A DNA stretch of 64,000 bases. Source: Bolinopsis microptera. Lineage: Eukaryota; Ctenophora; Tentaculata; Lobata; Bolinopsidae. Position 1 is the stretch's first letter. The number at the start of each line of letters is the position of its first letter. A program made the position numbers and the translations under genes. The stretch spans positions 3,428,730-3,492,729 of the forward strand of contig NC_087079.1 in NCBI RefSeq assembly GCF_026151205.1. The letters are read 5' to 3'. The notes under the pieces were generated by a model. It was not told the DNA's origin. It did not search any database and was given only the letters and a program-made list of their open reading frames with translations. Positions 10,683-21,535 of this stretch are shown here, one piece after another.

Positions 10683-13600
10683 CTGCAAAATTAGCTAATC
10701 TATAATAATTGAACAATAATCGGATTTATTTTGTTAATTAAGAACGAAGAAGAAAAGATGAACACTTCGACAATCAAAAGTTTATGTTCTATTAAACTTA
10801 CCACAATCATCGTTGTCAAGGCACAGGATCCTGTAAGATATCGGCATAGCTGATCTCATCTGAACACTTTTAACCTTCTCCCCAAATATTTCATCACAAG
10901 TTTCCAGTATCAGGCTGCTTCCTTTCACAATTCTCCCTAATTCGACCCCATTGCAACGTAGCACAATCATATCCTGACCGGTCTCAATTGTCCAAATTCT
11001 GGTGGATTCTGTGTTTTCTTGCGCCTTGGGAATGCTCATAAGGATAGCACCCTCGTGACATGGCGTTATGAAGAAAAAAGCAGTAACCTCCCAAACTCCA
11101 ATGGCTATGTCCCCAATCTCTTCTCCGTCCAAATTCAGTAGAGCGAGGGAAAAATTGCTTTTTTCTGGCATGTCAAATACAGTTTTAAGTTGAAGTGGTG
11201 CCCCAATAAAGTCAAATGCAAGAGGGTCTGTTGAAAACTTTTCGAACTTCTGATCATCAAACTTAGAAAAATCCTTAAAATCTGGCTCTGGTTTTAGCAG
11301 GTCTGTGTCATTTGCTATTCTGGGCACTAATCTAAACTTGTCAGTACTGCTTGGGTTCATTTCGCCACTGTAATAAAAGAATGCGTTCTTAAAATATCTT
11401 TCAACCGTTGGTCTGCACAGATCCATGGCAATGTCTGAATCATACTGGAAGCTCAACAAATGTTCCCCATTCCTGAGCACGGATGCATAATCCTTGTGGA
11501 ATGTTAAAGTAGCCGAAAAATAATTCTCTGATTCATCGTAAGAGGAATGGTAGGGGAGAGGGATCCAGTATTCGGTACAATTTCTTATCCACACCCAAAA
11601 CTGTGTCTTGCCATGATAAAGCACTACCCGCTGAAACTCATCAAACTTTTCCTCACTTTCATAAAACCCGATTATATTCATCAGATCACTGTTTCTGCCA
11701 TCTTCAGTTGTAAATTGCATGGACAACTCAGTTACATCCCACTGGAACTCGGTGTAGTAGCTCTCTATAGGCCTCCACAGATCAATATCCACACACTCAT
11801 CCAGACATAGAACCCTGAACCCATCAGAAGCAGTATCGTACTGTGAAGGGAACTTTATCCTGTCCAACTTGCCATTTCCCAGGACGGAACTGCACCCAGT
11901 TTTCACAGCACTGCTGCCTGCTACTACTCTACCAAACTCCTTACCATTACAACGGAATATAACCCTGTTTGCAGTGTCGAAGTCAAATGTCCACACCCTA
12001 TCCCCGTTAACATCTGCGTCAGGGAGCGGGAACAAGATAACATTCTCAGTACACCCGTCCAGGTAGTAGTAAGGTGCAGACTCGAAAAAGTAGATCTCGA
12101 TGTAGGAGTATGCTACATTTGAATTTCTTTTGTAGATGTCCAGAACTATACCAGATTTAATGGCCCTTTCCCCGCGGGTGATTATCTGTAGGGATGTCTG
12201 TAGCACGTCGTAGTGTATAGCTGTGTCCCTCACCATAGCAGAAAAAGATAGTTTATCATATTGGGAATAATCCTTAACGTAGGTAGAATCGGGTTCTTTG
12301 TCAAGTTTGTCATTTTTGGGTGATGGCATTATCTTAAACTTGTCAGTTGCTGTGTCCTCAGCTGCAAACTTTCCCGTTGACGAAATTCCTTTTACTGCCT
12401 GTGAAGTAAAATGTTAAGATCTGATTTTTACTTTTAATACAAATCTAAGAAACACGTAATATAAGGTTCAGCTGTCATTGATGAAAAACATTATGCAAAC
12501 GTATATTTACATCGAGGCAGGAGTCCATTGTGATCCCTCCTTTATACTCTAAATTCCAAAGAATCTCTTCATTCCCAACAACAGACATGTAATCATCATT
12601 GAAAGTGATCATGTATTCAGTGTCTTGCGTCGACGTATATGAAGAAGGGTAATTCATACCAACGTAATACTCTGTGCAGTTGTGCACCCTGAGGTAAGAA
12701 GAGCTTTAGTCTGATGAATACTTCGAGGTGATAAAATTAAACAATAAGTCGATGGTTAAAACTGCAACCAGTCGGTGTGTATTATTGTCACCTAAGTTCA
12801 AGGTCTATTAACTTTATATTCTGGTATTTTACTCATATATATTACATAAAGCACCAAGACTAACCTAATATACACCTCGACAGCTCCGAATCTCATTTCA
12901 AACCACATCGGCTCTCCAGCAGTCTTGTGACTTAACTCAACGTACACCGAATACCAACTCCCCTTGAAGCCAGCTGCCTGTACTACAAGGGACGAGTCCG
13001 TGTAGTCCCACGAGAAGGATGTGCTGCCAGGGACGACACTGATCCAGCCTTTATCATCGGGAGTGTCATCATCCTCCTCCTCCTTTTCTTTACATCCCTC
13101 GTCTTCGTCAGAAGCATCACGGCACTCTCCAGTGCTCCCTTGCACGTTGTCGCACACATCATCCTCCCTGGGAAAACACATTTATTTTGATGTTTGTCTT
13201 TTAGACTGCAGTAAGGTTCGGATATAATGAGACTAGCAATCGTTAAATGGTTGGATTTGTCATCATTCAGTAAATATTAAATAATGAAGCTAAAGAGGGA
13301 ACAAGACTTACCTGATGCAGTACAGCTCGTCCTCACAGGCCCAGAACCCATACGGGCACCTCAAGCTAGTGGAGACCACGTCGGAAGGAGGAAGGATAGC
13401 ACTGTACCGGATATCAACACTTCCGAACAAATCACCTGTGAAGATTATCAGTGTCGAAATATAATGTGCAACTAGAGTGCGTCGTGGATCCATCAATACA
13501 AATTTTCTTCTAATTATGTACTTATCTTTCATTGCTATGTATTGATTATATTCCTTTATGTTCAATTAAGGTGCATGCCAGTCTCTACTCAGAAAGGTTT

Positions 13601-16399
13601 CAACCATCCTAGATGTTAACTCACCTCTATCATTAGTCTGCATAACCACTGTCAGTCCCTCAAAGGAGGAGGACACTATCCCTGTTAGCTCCTCATCTCT
13701 CGTTAACATGGCTATCATCTTATCCTCCTCTATATCCGCTCCATCGTACACAAGAACAAAGTGGTTATTGGGTATGTTGTTGAGGGTGACATCCGCTTGA
13801 ACCTTGAGGTAGGATGATGAGGTGTAGAGGTTAGCTCTCCTAAACAGGAAGTGCCTCATGTCCTTAAACTCCAGATCTCGGTACGCATTGTAGTAAGCCC
13901 TGGATCTCTGTAGGTAGGTGGACTCCATCATGCCCATGTGCTCCCTGATCCAGTCTCTGTAGTAGAACACGTTAGTGTGGATGTCGGGTCCAGCCACCTG
14001 CTCCTGAGAACTTGACCAGCTCACCAGGGCTAGCTGCGTGAAGCTGCCGTCAGTGTTCTTTTTAAAGAGTGCACTGCCAGAGTCTCCACTCCATATATGG
14101 GCATACTTATCTCCTCCCTCTAACAGTACCCTATCAGTACACGCCATACCATCAGTGATGTCCATACGGCGGTAGTACCAGAACCTCTTACACATCACTC
14201 TGTTGGAGAACTTAGATTCCATCTTCCGTAGTACATTAGCTGATGCTCCACCCTCAATACTCCCCCATCCTGCTACAGTCACTGTTTTCCCCTCGTTCAT
14301 CAACTCCGCATCCCCTGATTCTGGCACCTTGATTACCCCCACACCGTTACCAAAGTCAATGTCTTCTGCGAGCACCACCATGGCGATGTCGTTAGCGAGG
14401 GTGTCCCCGTTGTCGTAGTCAGGATGGACGATGACTCCTTCAGCTCTGTACGTTCTTTCGTTTCTGTTAGTGCTGCTTGAGTGGTCTCCGACTTTTATCT
14501 GCGGGAGTGTTACTGTGCTGATTTAATGAGAACAATGTTATTAATCAAATATTTCATTGATGTTATATTTCATGGACATGAGGATTGCGAAAAAATGTGG
14601 GTATGTTTTAAGTTTCTCATCGAGATAATTAATTTCCTTATTAGGTTAAAGATACAGAGCCGAACATCTTATTCTAACTTTCCAAGATTTACGAAAGAGA
14701 AGATAAAACAAGGTCACATAATTATATTGCAGGATTATAATGACCTCATATCGATAGGGATTCTCGAGTTCGTGCCAGTTTTCTCTGCCGACTACCACGC
14801 AATGAGCAGCTGTGAGAATGAGTCTTTTAGAGATGATAGACCCTCCACACATACCATAGCTGGCTCTACTACCGGAAGAGTAGTACTTCTTGTTTACGCT
14901 CACTCTCGCCTGGTAAAGGGGGGTGTGAGCATTGACTGTATAGCAAGATAAATAGGGAATTGGCCGGGTGGTATACTGTAATACGGGGGAGGGAGGGGAT
15001 TAACCTGGTATCATCTGAACTTTCTCGTCCCAATTGATGGAGCTCTTATTTGTATTCTTACCCATCATGGATTATCTTAATTTAACCCGGACGCTGTATT
15101 GGGTATAAATCAACACTTTTGATCGAGCAAATAATTTTGATGCTCACCATGAAAGGGAATTCTCCCTCGGTAGCATCGTCTCCGTACCAAATCCTCGATG
15201 AAGCGTCATCACCCTTCTCCACGTCATCACCCCCCTCCACGTTGTTCATGTCGTCGAACTTACTCGTATCTCCGAACCCAATAGCAGGAAGTCTCGAGGG
15301 CACGTATATTTCGTTCATATTGCCTCTCTCAATTGACTCTTTGTGTTCCTGATATGAGTCGTTGGTAACGAGTAACAAGTAATTTAATTAACTGTAATCA
15401 CGTTATAACTTTAGTTTAAGATATGTCAATAACCCGATCATTTCGAGTAATTATAGAGAATCAGAAATGTGTAAGTGATTAAGAAAATGAATCTCTTATC
15501 ATTTCAGATACTTACCATCATTGTGATATTTATGGCTGATGAAACTGGAGCACGCTCAGCTTGTAATTTTGCCAACGACTTTGGTTCATTTTTCAAGAGG
15601 GTCTGAAATTAGCATAAATACAGATTCTACCGAAACGATTACCTAAATCATCAACTATCATTTATTTGAATTTGCAAACAGTTCCATTTGTTTGATAACA
15701 TCTATTTATCTTCCAACGGTTTTGTTAGACTAACATTGTACATGCTTTTCCTAAAGATCCAGCTACAGTACACATGCTCACCGCTTAGCTGCCACTATCT
15801 CAGGGTACAATCTCAGTATATTGGCTGTTATCATAGAACCAGACACCAGTACCGCTGTATACTGTATTACTGTATAGTGTATACTGTAATATACCTACTG
15901 TACTGTAAACACAGAACGCCCCCAGTTGTATTTCCTTGTTTAGGTAAGTAACTAGACGTACAGCAAACATTTCACTTCCCTTTACCTAACTGCAGGTTCA
16001 ACAACCTGACTAAACCAAACCTGCTTAAACCAATTACCAACCTGACTAAAACTGTTGGACCCAACATTATAACAAACAGTTCTCCTAACCTCCCCAGAAC
16101 AAGCAGCTGAGTGTCAATAACTACCTGATGAGCTGGCCCATTGTATCTATCCGTTTCCTCTTTGATCTTCCTATTTATGTCATCTAGGTCTGGGAGGTTC
16201 TCACTATTCAGGAGAACTATCTGGAACAGAACTAGAAAACTGGATCTTAACAGTGCGCTGTTTACCTGGGAAGATTTACAGTTTCGAAACTAAGATGTTT
16301 GTTGAAACTTGAATGCCCCTCTATCATTTATCAAGTTCACTATCGGTAAAAGTCCTAGTTCACTTGTTAGGGATTGTTTAATTGAATTGTACTTACCAT
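9901..16399 (-). CDS. Secreted modular serine-protease homologue (S1-CUB-LDLa-A/B repeats-GCC repeats), 3' end open
   Basis: Thirteen exons, all with GT-AG borders and matching phases, read right to left: 16397-16399, 16125-16265, 15516-15602, 15148-15348, 14745-14909, 13625-14498, 13312-13435, 12865-13167, 12511-12688, 10802-12398, 10530-10682, 10226-10378 and 9901-10053. Together they give at least 1377 residues. Order of parts: signal peptide, propeptide, trypsin-like domain, CUB-like domain, LDLa module, four beta-rich units, three cysteine-rich repeats. The protein should be secreted or tethered outside the cell, cleaving or binding another protein, but its substrate is unknown. The start codon ATG is the last codon of exon 1, directly before GTAAGT. 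The final exon ends in phase 1 before GTGAGT, so the gene must continue, but no further exon was found to the left, where two foldback elements lie. The 5' UTR of exon 1 is not defined. Confidence 0.85.
10802..12398 (-). CDS. Part of the modular protease: units B1, A2 and B2 of an unrecognised repeated domain
   Basis: One large exon of 532 codons carries three units of about 150-170 residues. B units share WTFDFDTANRVIFRCNGKE with WTIETGQDMIVLRCNGVE, then GRxVxGSS and a closing FRVLCLD or YRILCLD. A2 shares NCTEYWIPLPYHSSY and the AMDLC ending with A1. Each unit carries a small conserved set of cysteines. The style, with alternating hydrophobics and no helices, suggests beta-sandwich ligand-binding modules. 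There is a loose resemblance to the farnesoic-acid-O-methyltransferase-like (Methyltransf_FA) or MAM folds, but I cannot assign the family. The exon starts in phase 0 after TTACTTCACAG and ends in phase 1 at TGTG before GTAAGT. Confidence 0.82.
12511..13435 (-). CDS. Part of the modular protease: CUB-like end, LDLa module and first A unit
   Basis: The CUB-like domain starts near residue 420 in exon 6 (VLVYDGADIEED, the usual hydrophobic-YDG signature) and ends in exon 7 (GSVDIRYSAI). It lacks the two disulphides of classical CUB domains. An LDL-receptor class A module follows at residues 516-557 with six cysteines (517, 524, 530, 537, 547, 557) and the acidic calcium-cage text DASDEDEGC. The exon 7/8 junction splits it between the third and fourth cysteines. 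A Lys/Glu/Asp-rich linker (558-570) leads to unit A1, whose landmarks WFEMRFGAVEVYIR, NCTEYYVGMNYPSSY and MDSC recur in unit A2. Exons: 13312-13435, 12865-13167 and 12511-12688. Confidence 0.85.
13625..16399 (-). CDS. Part of the modular protease: signal peptide, propeptide and S1 domain
   Basis: Residues 1-22 (start MVNSALLRSSFLVLFQ) form a signal peptide made only by joining the lone ATG codon of exon 1 to exon 2. An acidic propeptide follows to residue 129. Activation would occur at SSR129 before I130-WYG, a variant of the usual IVGG. The catalytic triad is complete: H180 in LTAAHC, D236 in NDIAM, S339 in GDSGSALF. Cys302-Cys319 fits the conserved disulphide around the S1 loop. Departures from trypsin: the position six before the serine (chymotrypsin 189) is His333, and Cys191 and its partner Cys220 are replaced by Trp335 and a non-Cys residue, so the pocket is probably unusual. 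Exon 5 joins exon 6 at the acceptor before ATAAAAGTC (14498); the nearer upstream acceptor would break the frame. Confidence 0.88.
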
Positions 16400-18490
16400 T
16401 CAGATAGTAAGATGGGTCAATTGAAATACACTTTTCGGAATTGTGTTAGTAGATTAACTTAAAGCGAGTAAGTTCCTTTTCTATTCTTTACCCTATTCAG
16501 ACAGCTGTGATGGCGAATAAAATTAATTTAACTTTCAAACCTTAACAGGATTCAGGTCTGTAAATGTACAAGATTTGTAAATTAAATTAAAAATAGGAAC
16601 CAAATACATGACACATTATACGGAGTAAAATGGATAAAGAAAGAGAAGTCAACCGAAATATTTTAAAGTGTAGAACTAGACTGAATAGAACAATGTAAAA
16701 TGAAAAATATATCGCAGTGCAGTGGGAGATACGGGAGCATTAATCATATCATTATGACATTAATAATGATATGATTAATGCTTACACGTGACAAGGACGA
16801 TATTAAGCTGAACTATGAAAGAAGTGTCAAATAAAGGGAGAATTTAAGAGATAACTGAATCTTAGAGACGACTGGCATTACTGTCAATCTCGAAGTCTGA
16901 ATTGTGCAAGTGCAATTTAAACAAACCCTAGAAATACTGTAAGTTTCTCACAATGCTGAATTCCACGAACCTAGATTCAAGTGTGACGCACCTTATATAC
17001 TCAGCAATTTGCACAATACAGGCTGGTGAGCGCTAAATTAACTGAAAAAGTGGAGAAACGAACTACAAATCAACAAAAAGGACTGAGAGGAGAAATGTAC
17101 AAAATGTTCTGCCTAAAGTGGAGCAGACTTCAGACGAGTATTTGATGTTTTAATTCTGGCCCAACCTGTTTCAGTTGCATGGTGAAAAGCGTACGCTGGA
17201 AAGCATTTATATTCAACCGACAATAGTTATGAACGCAATATTGGAGGAGTACGTGAAACGAGGACAGTGATCAAGAGCTCAACCGACGAAAACAAAATTA
17301 TCCTAGTGTTTATAGACTAAAATAGGAAGCCAATTTAGAAATTCCTTGTTTTATGTGTCGTCATGATTAGTCATAGGAACGTCGTAAATGAAATTTGTTG
17401 TCATTGAAACGTCACAAAGTTATGCGTTATGACTTATGATTTGTGTGCTGGATTGATGATGATTCCGATTAATGCTGTATTTGCGCTTGTTTCCACTACC
17501 CTAAGATAAATCGTATATTAATCTAAAGCAAATTAAAGATTGAATTATTGCAACTGAATAATATCCACAAAGACTAATATTATTCTTGATCCTTGTAACA
17601 CTATGGTCCTATCATTGTAGAAATAGATTTTCGAATATACTTGCCCACAGTACTGCAGGATGGCCTGAAAGTTATCTTCTCTAACCCTAATGACTTAACG
17701 AGGCCTTGATACTGATTCTACATAAAGATTTCAAGTAGAAGACACAAAACGATAAACTTGATTACCTGAATAAACACTAAACAGTGCCAGTATGTGACCC
17801 GGACTAAGGAATTCTCTAACAATATATTTCTTGTCAGTAACAAGTTATAATGAACAAGCTTTTCTCAGTAAAGAGTGTTTGATCAACTCGAACACAAGAC
17901 GTGCACATAACATTTGATTAGACTATTTGATTAGAATATAACCGATGACCGATAACAGTGTTTACAATGATAAAATAGTAGTAATATGTTGAATGGAATC
18001 GGACGAGATTTAGAATCCTCCAAAGTGCAAAAAAAACTGAAGTAAAATAGTACGTGAGAGCAATCAACTGATTTTATAAAATAGTACATGCTTATCGACA
18101 CGCGAAATGTTTTGTATCGCCGTGTTATTTGTTAACTCATGTTGGCATTATTAAAATTAACTAATCGCTGTCTTTCGGTTACCGATGACCTTTGTTCAGC
18201 GGACTCAAAAGCGGAAGGAGCTAACGACGATGTGATTTGACGGAAAGATGAGATCATAAAAAGCATGAGCTCCATCCTAATCTTTCACTTTCGCAATATC
18301 GTCAAATTGTCATGCTTGCAAAAATGCAGCTAATATTTGATATGTATATCAATTATTTAAAATGTTCGCTCACGTCGGATGTCCGCAAATAAAAAGTATC
18401 GACAATTATTATGTTTCGTTATTAAAGCTTTCACAGAAACATTCAAAATTTGCAGTACTAACATTATTCATTAATAGTATTGGAAACAGA
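16400..18490. other. Intergenic, no gene recognised
   Basis: AT-rich region upstream of the protease gene. Apart from the short hairpin at 16736-16782 I see no coding, RNA or repeat feature. Any promoter of the protease gene should lie here, but no clear TATA box or cluster of known sites can be picked out. Confidence 0.5.
16736..16782. repeat. 20-bp inverted repeat (hairpin)
   Basis: Perfect 20-bp arms (AGCATTAATCATATCATTAT and its complement) flank a 7-base spacer. It lies about 340 bp upstream of the protease start codon. It is too short for a transposon and might be a cruciform or simply a relic. Confidence 0.8.
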
Positions 18491-18534
18491 GTTGTGGTTG
18501 GGGTCGGGGTCAGGGTCGGGATCAAGGTCGGGGG

Positions 18535-18730
18535 TAATTCGTGCACCAATGTTTGTCCTATGCGCGGCGACGAAAAGGAGACTGTCTCACACTTTCTTGG
18601 ACAGTGCCCGGCTATTGCCCAAATAAGAGGGCAATATTTCCAGGACTATTAACTTTCCGTCAATGACATATTTGAAAACCAACACATCTCCACTATTGTC
18701 AATTTTTTGCAAGCCGCACCGGGAAGAGGA
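18535..18730 (+). pseudogene. Remnant of a non-LTR retrotransposon C-terminus
   Basis: The plus strand reads NVCPMRGDEKETVSHFLGQC and then PAIAQIRGQYFQDY before a stop, with further LINE-like text (DIFENQHISTIVNFL) in frame after the stop. The pattern Cys, a few residues, glutamate-Thr-x-x-His-Phe-Leu-x-x-Cys-Pro and a downstream Arg is the zinc-knuckle-like tail found after the reverse transcriptase of many non-LTR elements; the same tail pattern is present in the intact element at 23.0-26.3 kb. Only about 65 residues survive. A short GGTCGG-type hexamer tract (18495-18536) sits on one side and the long GGTCCT array on the other. Confidence 0.6.
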
Positions 18731-19025
18731 GCTGGACCAGACCGGTGTGACATATAGTAATCATATAGACTACTCACATGTTGTCTTAGCTCATCTTCCT
18801 TTTCCACACCCAGCTGGCACTTTCTTTGTGATTCATTTCTCCTCATAACACAGTAACACCATCCTCCACTATTCACTTTGATTTCTCCGGCAACCTCCAC
18901 CAGGGCTGCCGTACCCCAGGGTCAGGCAGAGCATCCACATGCTATCCTCTCGTGGGCCATCCAGGCCAAGCCTCTCTTCAACAACAAAAAAGGGTCGGCG
19001 GTCCGGGTCGGCGGTCCGGGTCGGC

Positions 19026-19757
19026 GGTCCTGGTCCTGGTCCTGGTCCTGGTCCTGGTCCTGGTCCTGGTCCTGGTCCTGGTCCTGGTCCTGGTCCTGGT
19101 CCTGGTCCTGGTCCTGGTCCTGGTCCTGGTCCTGGTCCTGGTCCTGGTCCTGGTCCTGGTCCTGGTCCTGGTCCTGGTCCTGGTCCTGGTCCTGGTCCTG
19201 GTCCTGGTCCTGGTCCTGGTCCTGGTCCTGGTCCTGGTCCTGGTCCTGGTCCTGGTCCTGGTCCTGGTCCTGGTCCTGGTCCTGGTCCTGGTCCTGGTCC
19301 TGGTCCTGGTCCTGGTCCTGGTCCTGGTCCTGGTCCTGGTCCTGGTCCTGGTCCTGGTCCTGGTCCTGGTCCTGGTCCTGGTCCTGGTCCTGGTCCTGGT
19401 CCTGGTCCTGGTCCTGGTCCTGGTCCTGGTCCTGGTCCTGGTCCTGGTCCTGGTCCTGGTCCTGGTCCTGGTCCTGGTCCTGGTCCTGGTCCTGGTCCTG
19501 GTCCTGGTCCTGGTCCTGGTCCTGGTCCTGGTCCTGGTCCTGGTCCTGGTCCTGGTCCTGGTCCTGGTCCTGGTCCTGGTCCTGGTCCTGGTCCTGGTCC
19601 TGGTCCTGGTCCTGGTCCTGGTCCTGGTCCTGGTCCTGGTCCTGGTCCTGGTCCTGGTCCTGGTCCTGGTCCTGGTCCTGGTCCTGGTCCTGGCCCTGGT
19701 CCTGGTCCTGGTCCTGGTCCTGGTCCTGGTCCTGGTCCTGGTCCTGGTCCTGGTCCT
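19026..19757. repeat. (GGTCCT)122 hexanucleotide array
   Basis: An uninterrupted run of 122 GGTCCT hexamers broken by a single variant (GGCCCT at 19692-19697). A short GGTCGGC lead-in precedes it from about 18991. All three forward frames stay open through it (Trp-Ser, Gly-Pro and Leu-Val dipeptides), so the long predicted proteins across this array are artefacts of a repeat whose unit is a multiple of three. Purine/pyrimidine composition and length make it a likely site of replication slippage. Confidence 0.97.
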
Positions 19758-20224
19758 AAAACTGCAGATACAATTGTGCTAGAGTATTTTTAGTATATAC
19801 GATCGATATCAGGTCTAAATCCCTACATGCTTCCAAAATTTTTTAATCTCCTACTTTCTGCACAATGTACTGGAATGTTTTGGAAAAAAAAAGAAAGTGA
19901 TATAATATGTAAAATCAACGTTTTAATGTTAGGAAGGTAAAATTAATTCTTTGGTTTCTTAATTCAGCTTTAAAGAAAATCAAAGTATGTAGGGTTGATA
20001 CCAAACCGATTATTGAGCGATGATAGCTAAATAGTTGGTTCCTGGGATACAGAGTCCTCCTGATTCCTCAGTCAATGAGTGTGGTTGTTGTTCTTGTTCA
20101 GTTCTGTCCATATTTCCTCGTGTTATGTTCAAAGTTTTGGAGTGTCATTTTGTCCTAAAATTATTTGTTATTATAATAGGTATGGTAACTATTAATTTGT
20201 ACAGCTAAGAGCGTAAAATAGGGT

Positions 20225-21425
20225 CGGGCTAATTAACTCAACAACCAGATGTCTGAGGACTTTGAAACCATACTTTACCCAACTAATACTTAATAGTCTG
20301 GATTTTGGACATCAAGTTGTCCAAGTTTAGCACCTAAGTCCTAACTGTAATCAGTAGTCGAGTTATTTTGATTTTCTCTAATATCGCTACAGGCGAGAGC
20401 GTAAAAATAGCTTTTGGTCTATTCTTCTTCTGATTGGTCAACGTCGACTGTAAGCCTTCCTTACGGTGCCTTTCACAACGCATCCCTATGTCTCCAACTC
20501 CTGCTGCTAGAGAGAAATGCTCCCAAGGTATATATTACCATATTCATATTAAACATAGATATCGACAACAGACTCCGAGAGTCTTGAAGTTCTGTTACCA
20601 CCACACCTGGTGCAACCCCGTCAGGTTAAAGACGGAGAGACAGGGACTTCCAGGGGAGGTCATGGCCTGCTACGTGCCACTCGTAGGAGTATGCAGTGTT
20701 CCTGTAACGTCACTGTAGACTGCAGCTCCTTTATCGTTGTTTTAAGAGGCCGCGATCCAAAACCAAATCCTGGAGTTACATGCGACGTGGAAGCCTGTGA
20801 GCGTGTAGACCGCTCCTCTATCGTTGTTTTGAATGTCCAATCCAAAACCGGATCCTATGGTTACAAGAGACGTGGAATCCTATGAGCGTGTTAGATTCCT
20901 GCGGTTACACGAGACGTGGAAGCCTGTGAGTGTGTTAATATTCTAAAATGAGCGTTGAATATTCAGTTTGCAGTTGTAAAATCCGTATACGAGCCACCAA
21001 ATTGTTCAAAATTATCTGGTGTTCTAGGCTAATCCAAGAACTCGTGAGGCCAGGAAATGTGCGAAACAAAAGGTTTGAAGGCAAGGAAGGTTGCTGACCG
21101 CCCTCTTTACGTTTTCTATCCTTCTAAGAGCCCTAGGGGATTAGCATAATAAAGTAATAATTTCATAGCCTCGCCTACCCAAGCTGCGAGATTACTCGCA
21201 TTGCATTATTGAAAACGCCAACTTGGAGCTGTTACTTCGACAAAAACTGGCTTTTCTAGATGGTGAAAGTTGCAAGCCTTTGGTCTATTTGTAAGCTTTT
21301 GGTTTATTAACTCGACAGCCTGATGCCTGATGACGTTGAAACTAGGCTCTACCCAACTCAGTATGATCATTTTACTGCCCAATCGCAACACGCGACAGTG
21401 TAAAAATAGGTTTTGGCCTAATATT
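20225..21425. repeat. Dispersed copies of the ~180-bp repeat family
   Basis: Two separate units, about 20225-20420 and 21280-21425, match the family seen at 3270-3780: AACTCxACAxCCxGATGxCTGA, GACxTTGAAACxA, TACCCAACT and a closing GCGxxAGxGTAAAAATAG followed by TTTTGG. They flank a LINE 5' remnant, so they may be the background into which it inserted. The stretch 19758-20220 shows nothing recognisable. Confidence 0.6.
20713..20945 (+). pseudogene. Degenerate LINE 5' segment with PNPG motif and internal tandem repeat
   Basis: The plus strand reads SSFIVVLRGRDPKPNPGVTC followed by DVEACERVDRSSIVVLNVQS. A hydrophobic run ending in NPG(P) followed by a Cys-containing segment and an LNVQS-type phrase is the style of the start of many non-LTR ORF2 proteins, where a 2A-like DxExNPGP or HPNPGP motif can occur. 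Here the motif is degenerate (PNPGV). A unit containing GGTTACxxGAGACGTGGAA and CCTxTGAGxGTGT is repeated three times (about 20770, 20853 and 20897), which has broken the frame. No endonuclease domain follows. Confidence 0.35.
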
Positions 21426-21535
21426 GTATTGTATCAGATGCCATCGTGAGTAGGTGGTCTCCTGCACCTTTTCCGTCTCGACATAAAAGAAAAAACCTAG
21501 ACATGTAACCTGCAATCCGAAGGTGATTGCAGCCC

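Noticed and set aside
14521-14744. Apparent frameshift between protease exons 5 and 6
   Set aside because: The acceptor TAAATCAG before CACAG breaks the frame, but using the acceptor CTCCCGCAG before ATAAAAG (14498) restores an uninterrupted protease sequence, so no break is needed.
14481-14951. Plus-strand 156-codon frame
   Set aside because: Antisense to protease exon 5 and its flanking introns. It does not resemble any protein.
18878-19793. Three overlapping long frames of Trp-Ser, Gly-Pro and Leu-Val dipeptides
   Set aside because: They are produced by a hexanucleotide array whose unit length is divisible by three. There are no start context, splice or domain signals.
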